A DNA stretch of 64,000 bases from Oegoconia quadripuncta (GCA_949316235.1 OX438753.1:17342496-17406495); one strand, 5' to 3'. Counted from the first letter of the stretch, positions 1 to 9,714 are shown. Program-made: numbers and translations. Notes: generated by a model from the sequence alone, not told the origin.

Positions 1-430
1 CCCTTTTCTTTATTTTTATGGGTAACTGGATACGCATTTGACCACAATCGCACCTGATGGGAAGTGACGATGTGGCCGAAGATGAAGCACGCGATCTCAG
101 TAGATGTCTATCCACCCTGCTCTTGAAGATCCCAAGGTTGTAGGATTGAGGAAAGACTGATGCCGGAAGGGAGTTCCGCACACTCACCGAAGTGCGTCCT
201 GTAAAGAACTGAAAGACAGGCGACCTTGCGACGGTGTTCGAGACTCTGCAATTTAGCAGTGATCGAATGGTCACCAATGAGTCTTTTGGTCATCCCAAAG
301 GTGACAGCAATATTCCATGCACGAGCGAACCTGAGCCTGGTAAAGTACCAAAAGCTGATTCGGTGTAAAATATCGCCTGACCTTGAGGAGAATGCCAAGC
401 TTCTTAGCTGCTGTTTTAGCATTTCGTTCT
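1..430 (-). pseudogene. CR1-like LINE 3' end, broken ORF
   Basis: The minus strand reads as the last part of a CR1/Jockey-type reverse transcriptase ORF. The diagnostic block is SLEHRRKVACLSVLYRTHFG, preceded by RFARAWNIAVTFG. After FGECAELP the usual 50-60 residues are missing and the frame runs on into the tail, so the copy carries an internal deletion. The T-rich start of the window is the element's A-rich 3' end. Related tails lie at 8274-8670, 29074-29303, 41136-41251 and 41795-41904. It is dead and 5'-truncated. Family placement rests on motif recognition. Confidence 0.72.
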
Positions 431-1458
431 ATTTCTCAGGGTTTTTCTAAATTTTTATTTTGTAGTTATTGTCATGGTTTATGGGAAATATGAATTTATT
501 TTCGCGGGCGTAGCCTAACCACGACGATTCCGTTGTTCGCGGTTTTAGAACTTTCTGGAGGGGCAAATTAATATGCGCAACATAGTATAAATTATTATCT
601 CAATAACTCGAAAGCACTTTATATAAAATGATACTTATTCATTCATATCTAATCTTTGGATCGTGTATTTCGTTGTCGTAAACAATATGACAATCGTAAC
701 GCTACGGCTCTTGAATATAATTTTCCTTCTAATTACTTAGGTTTACGTCTTGCTTTGTATAAAGATTGTTACAATAACAGTATCGCTTCCCTTTAACGAG
801 CCATGCTTTACTTACAGGTCAGTTAACTAAAGTCGTCACGTTCACAGTACTCACACCAATGAAATTTTATTATACAGTAAAAAAAAAATGTTTGGAACGT
901 CGGAGATAAAAGGCGATCACTCCAAATATTTCAGAACTGCGCTAATCGAAAACGAATAACACATATACCTATATACCTACTACAAAAATTCTTTGGAAAT
1001 ATGTAGAGTAAAATACATTCAGTGAATTCTATTCTCTCAATAACATTTATCCAATGTAACTGGAATGTATACTCGAATTTCTTTTCACGAGAAAATGGAA
1101 GCGTTGTCCGTCGGAGTGCTAAGCCAATTACCAACTTACACATGCACACGCATAGTACTCTATATCGATGGAATGTAGTGCATTTTCCCGTGTGGTATTC
1201 TCCTTGACTTGGCAAAATAACACTTTGGTGGCTCCTATCTGAAATTCAGATGTACTTTTTTGGTTTCAGGCCCAGCTTGGGTGAGAGCCAATTGTTGGTT
1301 GAGTTTGTTTTCAGTTAATTTGTGAATTGGGTTTAGTTCCGAGGACTTCGATCTAAAGAGTATTTTTTCCTCTATATCGGTATAAGCCGGTTTTGTTTAT
1401 ATTTTTGGAAGTGGGATGTCTCGCAGCTGAAGTTAGCATCCAAGAAATCAGTAATATA
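431..1458. other. Intergenic, no gene recognised
   Basis: AT-rich, with stops in all frames apart from short chance ORFs. At 940-958 there is a 19-base string identical to part of the 5S-derived SINE at 10764-10782, probably a relic of that family. Nothing else is supportable. Confidence 0.5.
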
Positions 1459-1506
1459 TAATATAAAAGATATCACTTTATGCCTGCGAGGGCAGATACG
1501 CATCAC
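1459..1506 (+). repeat. 48-bp direct repeat, copy 1
   Basis: Matches 1967-2014 at all but two positions, in the same orientation. It contains the GC-rich core CCTGCGAGGGCAGATACG. The two copies bracket about 460 bp that include a tRNA-like SINE head. Origin unknown. Confidence 0.8.
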
Positions 1507-1592
1507 GTCCTTGTGTGAATGTTATAATGCATTTAGTTATTTCAAATATCAATACCATATATGATTAATTGAATGCCTCCTAAAATTAAGAA

Positions 1593-1700
1593 CCGATTAG
1601 TGTAGTGGGTAGTGACCTTGCCTCCGAAACCAACGGCTGCGGGTTCGAATCCCGTTTAGTAAAAAATCCAAATTGTCATTATGATACTGCTGTTGGTATT
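1593..1700 (+). repeat. tRNA-derived SINE head, 5' fragment
   Basis: An A-box-like stretch (TAGTGTAGTGGGTAGTGAC) is followed about 30 bp later by the B-box GGTTCGAATCC at 1642-1652, the spacing of an RNA polymerase III internal promoter. No acceptor stem can be folded, so this is a SINE head rather than a tRNA gene. The body after 1665 matches no other copy here. Confidence 0.55.
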
Positions 1701-1966
1701 CAATAAAAAATTGTGTTGTGTAACATTTCATAAATTATATACTATAACATCTTGTTTCAGGTAATTAAATCATCACACATCCTTATTATTAAAAACAGAA
1801 GGTAACTTGGGTAAGTTCATACCAGTTTACACATTGTAGAGTCTAGCTATATAGAGTCTAATCGAGAGTAATGCTAATTGGTGGAATGATATTCACACCT
1901 GAATTCTGTATCTTATTATAAAACAGCATAGAGATTATAATCCTGTAATGTACTTAGAATCATATG

Positions 1967-2014
1967 TAATATAAAAGATATCACTTTACGCCTGCGAGGG
2001 CAGATACGCGTCAC
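1967..2014 (+). repeat. 48-bp direct repeat, copy 2
   Basis: Second copy of the 1459-1506 repeat with two substitutions. It lies 79 bp before the SINE-A copy at 2093. Confidence 0.8.
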
Positions 2015-2092
2015 ATCGACCTATACGTGATACAGGATCGTACTATATGCATTTGAGTGTTGTGCTCGTGTGTAATTGGTGTTCATACCTGA

Positions 2093-2446
2093 TTTTTTTT
2101 TTTATGCATAACGGGTTTGTACTTGACTTCAATCACACCTGATGTTAAGTGAAGATGAAGTCAAAGGTGGAAGCGTACTGACCCGGAAACCCCAACACAT
2201 TTGGGGGACTGACTATCTTATCTTTGACAACCGGAACACAACAATGCTATTGACATTGCTGCTTGGCGGCAGATTTAGATAAGTGGTGGTAGCTAGCTAG
2301 GCGGACATTTAAAATACCCTACTATCAACCAAACCGAGTACTTAAATATATACCCCGCTGGGGATCGAACCCGCGACCTCCGAATCGTAAACCCAATGTT
2401 GTTTACCAATGTAAACCTCCGTGGCTCAATAGCCACGGAGGCGGTT
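2093..2446 (-). mobile_element. SINE-A, near full-length, with snap-back 5' end
   Basis: tRNA-headed SINE, read on the minus strand. It has an A-box region near GTGGCTCA, the B-box GGTTCGATCCCC, a body of about 230 bp with TTGGGGGACTGACTATCTTA in the plus orientation, and a poly(A) end (poly-T at 2093). This copy carries a perfect 11-bp inverted duplication of its own head (2416-2426 and 2431-2441, 4-nt loop) that other copies lack. Same family: 2644, 9570, 15863, 18083, 38978, 39906, 48491 and smaller scraps. Confidence 0.85.
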
Positions 2447-2643
2447 AGATTACTTTAGTTTAAATTATTTTGTAAGATGTAATATATGTACTCTGTTGGT
2501 GAGCCTAAATAAATAAATACAGGATCGATACTAGCCGTTTTGACTATTAGGTCACTATTAGGTAATAAGAAAGATAATATTATAAGCATTGGCATGAACT
2601 TTGGTAACCACATAAAAAAAATCTGCTTCTTAAGGTAAGTTTT

Positions 2644-2971
2644 AACCGCCTCCGTGTCTCAATGCAAACAACATTGGGTTTACGATTTGGAGGTCGCGGG
2701 TTCGATCCCCAGCGGGGTACATGTTTAAGTATTCGGTTTGGTTGGTGGTAGGGCATTTTAAATGTCCGCCTGGCTAGCTACTACCATCTTATCTAAATCT
2801 GCCGCCAAGCAGCAATGTTAATAGCATTGTTGTGTTCCGGTTGTCAGAGATAAGATAGCCAGTCCCCCAAATGTGTTGGGGTTTCCGGGTCAGTACGCTT
2901 CCACCTTCGACCTAATCTTAACATCAGGTGTGTTTGAGGTCAAGTATCTACTCGTTGTGCATAAAAAAAAA
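2644..2971 (+). mobile_element. SINE-A, full-length, plus orientation
   Basis: Complete copy from the tRNA-like head (AACCGCCTCCGTG) through the B-box GGTTCGATCCCC to a poly(A) of about nine. It faces the 2093-2446 copy head-to-head with about 200 bp between, forming a large inverted pair. Confidence 0.85.
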
Positions 2972-3232
2972 TAAGTAGTTTTATTTTTATTAAAATTTTA
3001 AGAGGCAAGTAGGTGTTATTTGGAAAATATAAAAAAAATATATCTCACAAACTGTTATCTTTTTGCCACCTCTTCATAGGGATGTATTTATTGAAATGCA
3101 TTAATTAATTTCGTCCCTAAATGTCACCATGCATGCCTAAGCTGAGGTTCTTGGCGAAGACACTACCGTGCCCCAGTTTAAAAAAAATTGCAAATTAAAT
3201 GCAAGCTATTAGAGTCTCCTTCTATTATTCTA

Positions 3233-6220
3233 TTAAGAGCCCATAGTGTCCCACTGCTGGGCAAAGGCCTCCCTCATCTGTTTCCAATCGTTTCTGTTCT
3301 TGGCGAGCACAAACCATCCCTTATCAAAACTGTCAAGCTCGTCTCTCCACCGTTTTCGCGGTCTGCCCCGTTTGCGTCTGGCGGTTGTAGGAGTCCAAAT
3401 AGTGGACGCATTTGCCCACAACTCGCACGGCATGCGGCCCACGTGACCCGCCCAGTCCCACTTCAACGTTGCCGCTTTTTTCCCTACGTCAAAGATCCGA
3501 GTCCGTGAGCGTAGTGTAGCATTTCTGACGCGGTCGATCAGTTTGACTCCCAGTATGCTACGTTCCATGCTCCTCTGGCAAACCCTGAGTTTTGATTTCT
3601 GACGTTCCGTCAAAGACCAAGTCTGAGCACCGTATGTAAGAATGGGAAGAATGCACATGTCCATAAGCTTTCGCTTTAGTGCCATTGGAAGGTCTCCCTT
3701 CATGAACTCTTTCATAGACCAATAGCTCTTCCAGGCATTATCGGTTCGCCTTTCGATTTCCTTGTCCTGTCTGGCCTGGAAAGAAACTATTTGACCTAGG
3801 TAGATGTAGTCTTGGACATATGCTATTTCCTCTCCATCTACTTCCATTCTTCGTGCTATACTATTAGTCATGATCTTAGTCTTTGACATGTTCATCTTCA
3901 ATCCAACCTCAAGGCTTGCCTCACTCAAATCCTGTAACATAGTTTCCAGTTCGGCAGCGGTTTTGGCAAATAAAACAATGTCATCGGCGAAACGAAGATT
4001 TGTAAGTCTCCTTTCACCCACGTCAATGCCCTCGTCCGTCCATCGTGGAGCTAGTTTTCGGAACACTTCTTCTATTGTACTGGTGAAGAGCTTTGGAGAC
4101 AGTGGATCGCCTTGCTTTACACCTCTTTCAACAGTAAATGAAGGACCGGTAGATTGTAGTTTTATAGCTGCTGTACTATTGCGGTAAATTCTATGAATTA
4201 GTTTGATGTATGTAGGGTCTATTTCTTGATTTTGAAGTGCAGTAAATATGGAACTATGATAAATGCTGTCAAATGCTTTCGAATAATCGACAAATGCCAA
4301 GTATAAGGAAAGATTGGATTCGTTATGTTTTTCTATTATTTGGTTAATTGTATGAAGATGATCGGTAGTTGATAATCCTGGTCTAAACCCTGCCTGTTCT
4401 GGTGGTTGGTGCTTATCTAGATGACCCGCTATACGCCTTTCAATAATTTTTATGAATGTTTTGTATAAATGCGAGACGATACTTATTGGGCGGTAATTGC
4501 CTATTTCTGACTTATCGCCTTTCTTATGCAACAAAACAATATTGGAGTGGCATAGGTTTTTCGGAAATTTACCAGTGAAAAGAATGTCATTAAAAAGATT
4601 TGTAATAAATGGAAGAAGAGTTGGTTCCCCTATTTTTAGTGCTTCTGTAGTAATTCCATCTTCACCAGGGCTCTTATTGAATTTCAGTTTGCTTAGTGCA
4701 GCATGGACTTCGAGAAGTGATATGGGTGAAATTTCATCACTACAGGAATATGTGTCGTTATATTGAATAGGTAAATTATTGTTCGGGACTGAGTATAGAG
4801 TTTTATAAAAATCTGTGCAGATGTCCAAAATCTTTCCCCTTTCCCTTTGTTTGGTACCCCGGCTGTCCTTCATACACGTGATCCATGATTTGCTTTGTAT
4901 TATACCTTGTTTAGCTATTTTCAGTGACCTGTTCCTCTCAAGCGCCACCTGGACTATTCCGCAATTATATTTTCTAATGTCTGCTCTAATATTACGTTTT
5001 ACCTCTTTATCTAACTCTTTATATTTAATGCTGTTTCTATTGTTCTTTTCTAACTCTCTGTGTTTAATTAATTGTATTGTGTTTTCTGTTAATTTCTTTG
5101 TTCTGTTATTTGATTGCTCAAATTTACTGCTAGCAAAACCAATTCCTTTTTGTAGATGACTATACTGTTCCTCCAGGTCTTTATTATTCTTCATGTCTAG
5201 TATGCTAAAATAATTGTGCAATTCCAAATTAAATTTTTCCCTGTTTACCATCCATGAAGATTTGTCTAGCCTTTTTATCATATTTCTTTTTATCTTTTGG
5301 TATCGCAGTATTTTAGTTTCAAAAGCGATTGTAACTCGGACTGGTCTGTGATCAGAATTGAATTTGATGTTGTTTATTGTGCTGACATTCTTGATAATTT
5401 GGCGATGTGATGAAAGAACAAAGTCTATTTCATTTCTGGTATTACTGTCAGGTGATACCCAAGTCCATCTTCGTTGAGGTTTTTTACGATAGAAGGAGTT
5501 GCTGATACAGAGACTTTGACCAAAGGCAAATTGGATAAGTCGGGTACCACGTTCGTTGCGATCTCCCAACCCGTATGGACCGAGAATATGGGCATTATCC
5601 AAATCCTGCCTGGGGCCAATTTTCGCGTTAAAATCACCGAGTACTATGTTCCAAGTGTTGCGATGTTCGTCACAGGCTTTGTTAAGAAGGTCGTAGAACT
5701 CTTCAACCTCATCGTCGGAGTGTGCAGATGTGGGTACATATACTTGAATCACTGTGAGGGTTTCCTTTTCGTTGACACGGAATTTGAGGATGGAGATTCT
5801 CTCAGAATAGGCTACAAATTCGATTATGTTGTTTTTCCACCGTTTAGCTACTAGGAAGCCTACTCCGTAGAGACCTCCAGTTTGTCCGTAGTGGAAAAAT
5901 ATGTTATCCTCGCGCTCAATCGTCTCTTCACCCTCTCTGCGCACCTCAGACAAGCCTATGATATCCCATTTGATGTCCTTGAGTGCATTCTCCAACTCCA
6001 GCAATCGATCCTCAGTGCGCAGTGTGCGTACGTTAAAAGTAAGTAATTTTAATGTTTTATCGGGAACCTTGTTTCTAGCGTGAGTCGTTTGACGGTTGGA
6101 TGATAACAACGCCCGGGGATTCTTCGCACCCCGAGCCCCGGTGTGTATCTGCCCACCGTCATCAGCAGCTCCACCGGGGCCGCCGGGCACTAGGGGCCTG
6201 CGCTTTTCTGTACTATTCAT
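3233..6220 (-). CDS. RTE endonuclease/reverse transcriptase, intact ORF, 995 aa
   Basis: Enzyme of a non-LTR retrotransposon; it would nick target DNA and copy the element RNA by target-primed reverse transcription in the nucleus. The N-terminal 55 residues are Gly/Pro/Arg-rich. The EEP endonuclease spans about 55-300, with N63 in TFNVRTL, E92 in LSEVRR, D196 and N198 in GDFNAKIG, D266, and SDH at 289-291. The RT spans about 555-810, with LLHKKGD, NYRPIS, D645 in FVDYSKAFD, GVKQGDPLSP and the catalytic FADD at 744-747. The C-terminal tail has KWDWAGHVGRM and an Arg-rich GRPRKRW block. All catalytic residues examined are present and no frame is broken, so the copy may be recent or active. Length is normal for RTE (about 900-1,000). 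The Met at 6220 is the first in the open frame after the leader. Confidence 0.93.
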   Translation of the reverse strand: MNSTEKRRPLVPGGPGGAADDGGQIHTGARGAKNPRALLSSNRQTTHARNKVPDKTLKLLTFNVRTLRTEDRLLELENALKDIKWDIIGLSEVRREGEETIEREDNIFFHYGQTGGLYGVGFLVAKRWKNNIIEFVAYSERISILKFRVNEKETLTVIQVYVPTSAHSDDEVEEFYDLLNKACDEHRNTWNIVLGDFNAKIGPRQDLDNAHILGPYGLGDRNERGTRLIQFAFGQSLCISNSFYRKKPQRRWTWVSPDSNTRNEIDFVLSSHRQIIKNVSTINNIKFNSDHRPVRVTIAFETKILRYQKIKRNMIKRLDKSSWMVNREKFNLELHNYFSILDMKNNKDLEEQYSHLQKGIGFASSKFEQSNNRTKKLTENTIQLIKHRELEKNNRNSIKYKELDKEVKRNIRADIRKYNCGIVQVALERNRSLKIAKQGIIQSKSWITCMKDSRGTKQRERGKILDICTDFYKTLYSVPNNNLPIQYNDTYSCSDEISPISLLEVHAALSKLKFNKSPGEDGITTEALKIGEPTLLPFITNLFNDILFTGKFPKNLCHSNIVLLHKKGDKSEIGNYRPISIVSHLYKTFIKIIERRIAGHLDKHQPPEQAGFRPGLSTTDHLHTINQIIEKHNESNLSLYLAFVDYSKAFDSIYHSSIFTALQNQEIDPTYIKLIHRIYRNSTAAIKLQSTGPSFTVERGVKQGDPLSPKLFTSTIEEVFRKLAPRWTDEGIDVGERRLTNLRFADDIVLFAKTAAELETMLQDLSEASLEVGLKMNMSKTKIMTNSIARRMEVDGEEIAYVQDYIYLGQIVSFQARQDKEIERRTDNAWKSYWSMKEFMKGDLPMALKRKLMDMCILPILTYGAQTWSLTERQKSKLRVCQRSMERSILGVKLIDRVRNATLRSRTRIFDVGKKAATLKWDWAGHVGRMPCELWANASTIWTPTTARRKRGRPRKRWRDELDSFDKGWFVLAKNRNDWKQMREAFAQQWDTMGS

Positions 6221-6440
6221 AATGATGAGGGGTTTGGACTATTAACCGACCACGCTAGTCCAGTGCGGGTTGGTCGGTGAACAGTAAGCCATCTAACTAG
6301 ACCTGTGGGTGCCGCCGTTGATGAGCAAGTCATTCCTCCGCCACCACCCTGAGTTACCCTCCTATTCTGAAGATAACTATCTCAGTAAGACCTGCATCTG
6401 ACTCCATGTCATGCGCTCTTACTGAGGATTTACAGTTTTA
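6221..6440 (-). promoter_or_regulatory. RTE 5' leader, hairpin-rich
   Basis: GC-richer than its surroundings. Two inverted repeats are visible: ACCGACCA/TGGTCGGT just upstream of the ATG, and TCAGTAAGA/TCTTACTGA at about 6390-6425. The segment just upstream of the ATG (about 6225-6275) resembles a block in the SINEs at 12480 and 48803 and in the 5S SINE at 10522. RTE elements usually carry an internal promoter here; that is family knowledge, not seen directly. Confidence 0.5.
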
Positions 6441-6804
6441 CGTCATACCAAAAATGAATTATATAATTATTATATCAAAAATGAAGATTACAAAATCACC
6501 ACAATAATTATAGTGTGTAACTAAATAATGCACAAAATCTTACAATTTTTAGTTCTTCTTCATCTTCAATATAAAAATATTCTGCCAAGTGCGAGAACTC
6601 GCTCCCATCCGTTCATAACTTCACCAATGACGAACTTTTTAAAATGACAAACTTAAATAGCTAGTCCTATAATCAAACCATTATTGCTATAAATCTTAAT
6701 GTTTTGTCTTTTGTCAATTGTGTTCCTATATCAGTGATGTTTTGTTAATGTATTGTTCTATATTTTAAGTATCGCTCTTTGTCTGCAATAAAAAACTTTA
6801 AATT
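6441..6804. other. Intergenic, no gene recognised
   Basis: AT-rich flank beyond the RTE 5' end. No coding or repeat signal was identified. Confidence 0.5.
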
Positions 6805-6950
6805 TGTTTTTCCTTCCGAGGGTTTGCTGGAAGAAATCTCTTACAGAGATAAGCTCGCCGCTTGTGTATTGTAATTTCTGTACTATGTTTGTTCAATGCA
6901 TGTTTGTATACTTATATGCAAATAAAGTGTTAAAATAAAAATAAATAAAA
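6805..6950 (+). repeat. LINE 3' tail with conserved hairpin, copy 1
   Basis: Contains GCTGGAAGAAATCTCTTACA followed by AGAGATAAGC, folding as ATCTCT/AGAGAT with loop TAC (6836-6850). It ends in CAAATAAAGTG and an A-rich run. The same layout occurs at 16470-16745 and 58555-58660 with a compensating base-pair change, and partial copies lie at 18240, 26050 and 60775. Probably the 3' UTR of a Jockey- or CR1-type LINE. Confidence 0.6.
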
Positions 6951-7013
6951 TAAATATTAGTTAGGGACATGAGCGATTTGTCAAATCAACCGCAAATATG
7001 AGAAATTAAGAGG

Positions 7014-7358
7014 ATTTATCCCTCATGTCATTCCATACAAATTTTCAAATCTAAATTTTCCGAAATGAATATACCGATTCTGATGAAACTTTACACATAT
7101 AGGCAGGATACATAGATGTAAAAAGTTAGTAGTAAACATTTTCAAAATATCGAATCTAAAAGAATATATAGCATTTTTCCTGTTACTATGGAGAACTTAA
7201 AAACGCTCTAATTTAGTTTTAATACTCCTTTTCGAAAATGCTCTCTACTAACTTATTAGATCTATCGCTTTATGCGAATAAAGTTTGAACAGAATCGGTT
7301 TATTCGTTTCTAAAAATTTGGACTTGAAAATTTGTATGGTATGTCGTGAGGGATAAAT
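7014..7358. mobile_element. Hairpin MITE, about 345 bp, almost fully palindromic
   Basis: The left arm (7014-7092, starting ATTTATCCCTCATG) is complementary to the right arm (7280-7358). Pairing continues inward: AGTTAGTAGTAAACATTTTC on the left mirrors GAAAATGCTCTCTACTAACT on the right. There is no coding capacity. The arms are imperfect, so it is old. The target duplication is unclear. Confidence 0.7.
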
Positions 7359-8269
7359 TTTATTTGTTTATTTCGGTTTTATTTCATTACTTTTGTCACA
7401 AGTTTTATCGTAGCAAATTTCAAGATTATAACAGGTCACCGAGGAATACCCTCTAATTTTTATCCGCTTTGTATTTAGTTTTTTAGTTAAAGCTAAATAA
7501 TAAAATGGATAGTCAATTTTGGACATCACTATTCCCCATGCGCACTTTGAAATATTTTGTAAAGGAAACGTCCCTTGATGTGGGATATCGGTCCATAAGT
7601 TCTAGTAAAAAAGCTTTCGTATTCCAATGTTTATTGACATGGCATATTGGTTATCGGCTTTCATTTTTTCTCGTTACAGGAAAAGAAAATTTATTTATTC
7701 TGCAAAATCATGGTAACGTGCGGTAAGATATCTTAGATTTTCCCGGAAAATCGCCGGTCAATATGAAATTTGTAACAACAATTAGGTAATATTTCACCCA
7801 ATCAAAAGGAATTCCACACTTCCGGGTAATCACTAGTAAATTACAATTAATTAAATAGCTTGCTGTCAGTCTATTAAATATTTTATCCACTTCTTTGTAA
7901 TGTGTGAGAGCTGTTTTACCTATACATGGTACAAGAAGTTACGGACTGGAATCAAAAAATTCCCTTTTACGTGGATTTTTTCTTCATTTACCAGCCAGCT
8001 ATGACAAGTCGCTACCTAACGGGACTAGTCAACGATTTATATGTAACAGCACATGTATTGATGGGCGATATGTCAAGGGGGCGTGAAGCATGTCGCTTCG
8101 ATATGTACACAATGTGCATAAAGTACCTATGCGTAGCACCGAGACGGCTACACGAGTTCATATTTACGCATGATTTACGCTTGTGTAAGTACCAAAGAGA
8201 CCGTGTGATTGACTGTAAGGGTACCGCACTGCTTTTAATGCCTGCAGATACTAACTTACAGGGATAACT
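7359..8269. other. Intergenic, no gene recognised
   Basis: Contains a 113-codon plus-strand ORF (7926-8267) with no recognisable domain, overlapped by similar ORFs in other frames; judged to be chance. No repeat identified. Confidence 0.4.
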
Positions 8270-8273
8270 CCCC

Positions 8274-8670
8274 CTTTTTTTTATTAAAAACTGGTTTGGT
8301 GATGGAAAGTGACAATGTAGCCGAAGATGTATCACTAATGTAATAAATGTCTATTCACTCTAGACTTGAAGATCCCAAGGTTGTAAGTGTCGGGAAAAAC
8401 CGACGCGGGCAGTGAGTTCCATACCTTAGCAGTCCGCATTACAAATGATGAAGCAATGCGCTTAGTGCGGATGTTCGGAATGTTGACAACATATGGATGG
8501 AAACCCTCGCCGCGCTTGGTTGTCCGAAGATGGAAAGGGGACGGTGGAATAAGATCGTGCAATTCCACCGCACACTCACCGAAGTGTATCCTGTAAAACA
8601 CTTTTTAATTTTCCAAGACAGCTCCGTTGTTGCTTAGATTTTGCAATTCCAGCCCTCTTATGCAGTGTAG
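8274..8670 (-). pseudogene. CR1-like LINE 3' end
   Basis: The minus strand encodes the C-terminus of a CR1-type reverse transcriptase: FYRIHFGECAVELHDLIPP, then IRTKRIASSFVMRTAKVWNS, then LPASVFPDTYNLGIFKSRVN. It stops at 8335 and is followed by a short 3' tail and poly-T at 8275-8283. The upstream part is degraded. This is the cleanest copy of its family here and shows what is deleted from the copy at 1-430. Confidence 0.82.
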
Positions 8671-8756
8671 ATAAACCATGCAGGATCAGGTTCCAAGGAT
8701 GTTAAAATATGCACAGTGTAAAATAAGTTATCTTTGTTGTCTGGATGATTGGTGCT

Positions 8757-8964
8757 CATTCAACATTCAATAATAAAAATGCGAAAGTTTATGTGTATGA
8801 AGGTATGTATGTTTGTTACCTCTTGATGCCTAAACGGCTGAACGGATTTGGATGAAACTTGGTTGGTAGATAGATTAGGACCTGGATTAGCATATAGTCT
8901 AATTTTTTTGTGAACCGATTTTGATAAAATCTTCCACGCAGACGAAGTCGCGCGCAACAGCTAG
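8757..8964 (+). mobile_element. Non-autonomous Helitron
   Basis: Starts TCATTCAAC with AAAAATGCGAAAGTTTATG soon after and ends GCGCAACAGCTAG immediately before T, fitting the TC...CTAG ends and A/T insertion of Helitrons. Internal text (CGGATTTGGATGAAACTTGG, ACCGATTTTGATAAAATC) is the kind repeated through lepidopteran genomes. About 208 bp, non-coding. Assignment rests on the ends. Confidence 0.65.
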
Positions 8965-9569
8965 TAGTTAATAAAAAGAATATAATCTTATGAATTGCTA
9001 CTTTGCCATTAAACTCTGCCTGTGTCCGTTCGTAATTCGTAAGTGACTTTGTATAATTGTGGTTGAATGCTACTCTGTGTGCTATATAACAAACTTAATG
9101 TAGGTAATTAACTGCTTTTTCACTATAAGTGAATGTTAATTTTTTTTGAGAAAATAAAGATCTTAAACCATTTAGTGTTGCTTTAGCGTAACCACATTCA
9201 TGCCGAAATATAAATAGAAATCATTTACCGTTTTTGAAAAAACTTTAATTTATAATCAAAGTTGGAAAACTCATCGAAAACATTTGATTAAATAATTTCC
9301 TTATCGTAAAAACATGAAAATTTCGCGGAGGCACCGCAAGAGTACAGGGAGAGCCCCCCCCCGCCCCACCCGCCATTTTGTAATCTCTTCCCTGCAGCCG
9401 TGGATCGGTTTTCGTGGGATACTCGTATCCGAAAAATACTCTTGGAGGTAACGATTTAAACTCGTTATTAGGGTTCCCCATAGTTATTGAATAATAAAAG
9501 AATTTGTTATTAAAAACTACAATGTGAAATGTCTGTTTATAATTATTTCAGCCTGTCCATTGCCAAATT
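8965..9569. other. Intergenic with a C-rich tract
   Basis: No gene. At about 9352-9371 there is an unusual C-rich run (ten C, then CGCCCCACCC) within AT-rich DNA. Confidence 0.5.
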
Positions 9570-9714
9570 GTATTCCGGTTGTCAGAGCTAAGATAGCCAG
9601 TCCCCCAAATGTGTTGGGGTTTCCGGGTCAGCACGGTTGCACCTTCGACCTCATCTTCGCTTAACATCAGGTGTGATTGAGGTCAAGTACGTACCCGTCG
9701 TGCATAAAAAAAAA
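9570..9714 (+). mobile_element. SINE-A, 5'-truncated
   Basis: Begins at TTCCGGTTGTCAGAG, about 195 bp into the family consensus, and runs to the poly(A). Lacks the tRNA head, as 5'-truncated retroposed copies do. Confidence 0.8.

Larger units (their letters stand above)
3222..6440 (-). mobile_element. RTE-type LINE, apparently complete
   Basis: Autonomous non-LTR retrotransposon: a GC-richer leader of about 220 bp (6221-6440), one long ORF (3233-6220) and a very short 3' end, the stop TAA running into a degenerate TAA-like tract (3222-3235). EEP endonuclease plus RT with no RNase H, and short 3' repeats, are typical of the RTE clade. The exact 5' boundary and a target-site duplication could not be fixed. 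A 5'-truncated sister copy with a clear duplication lies at 31439-31792. Confidence 0.85.

Noticed and set aside
3188..3508. 106-codon plus ORF
   Set aside because: Shadow of the RTE ORF on the other strand, as are the other plus ORFs between 3246 and 6083.
7926..8267. 113-codon plus ORF
   Set aside because: No domain, no splice or start context, and overlapping ORFs in two other frames; the last codons run up to a LINE tail.
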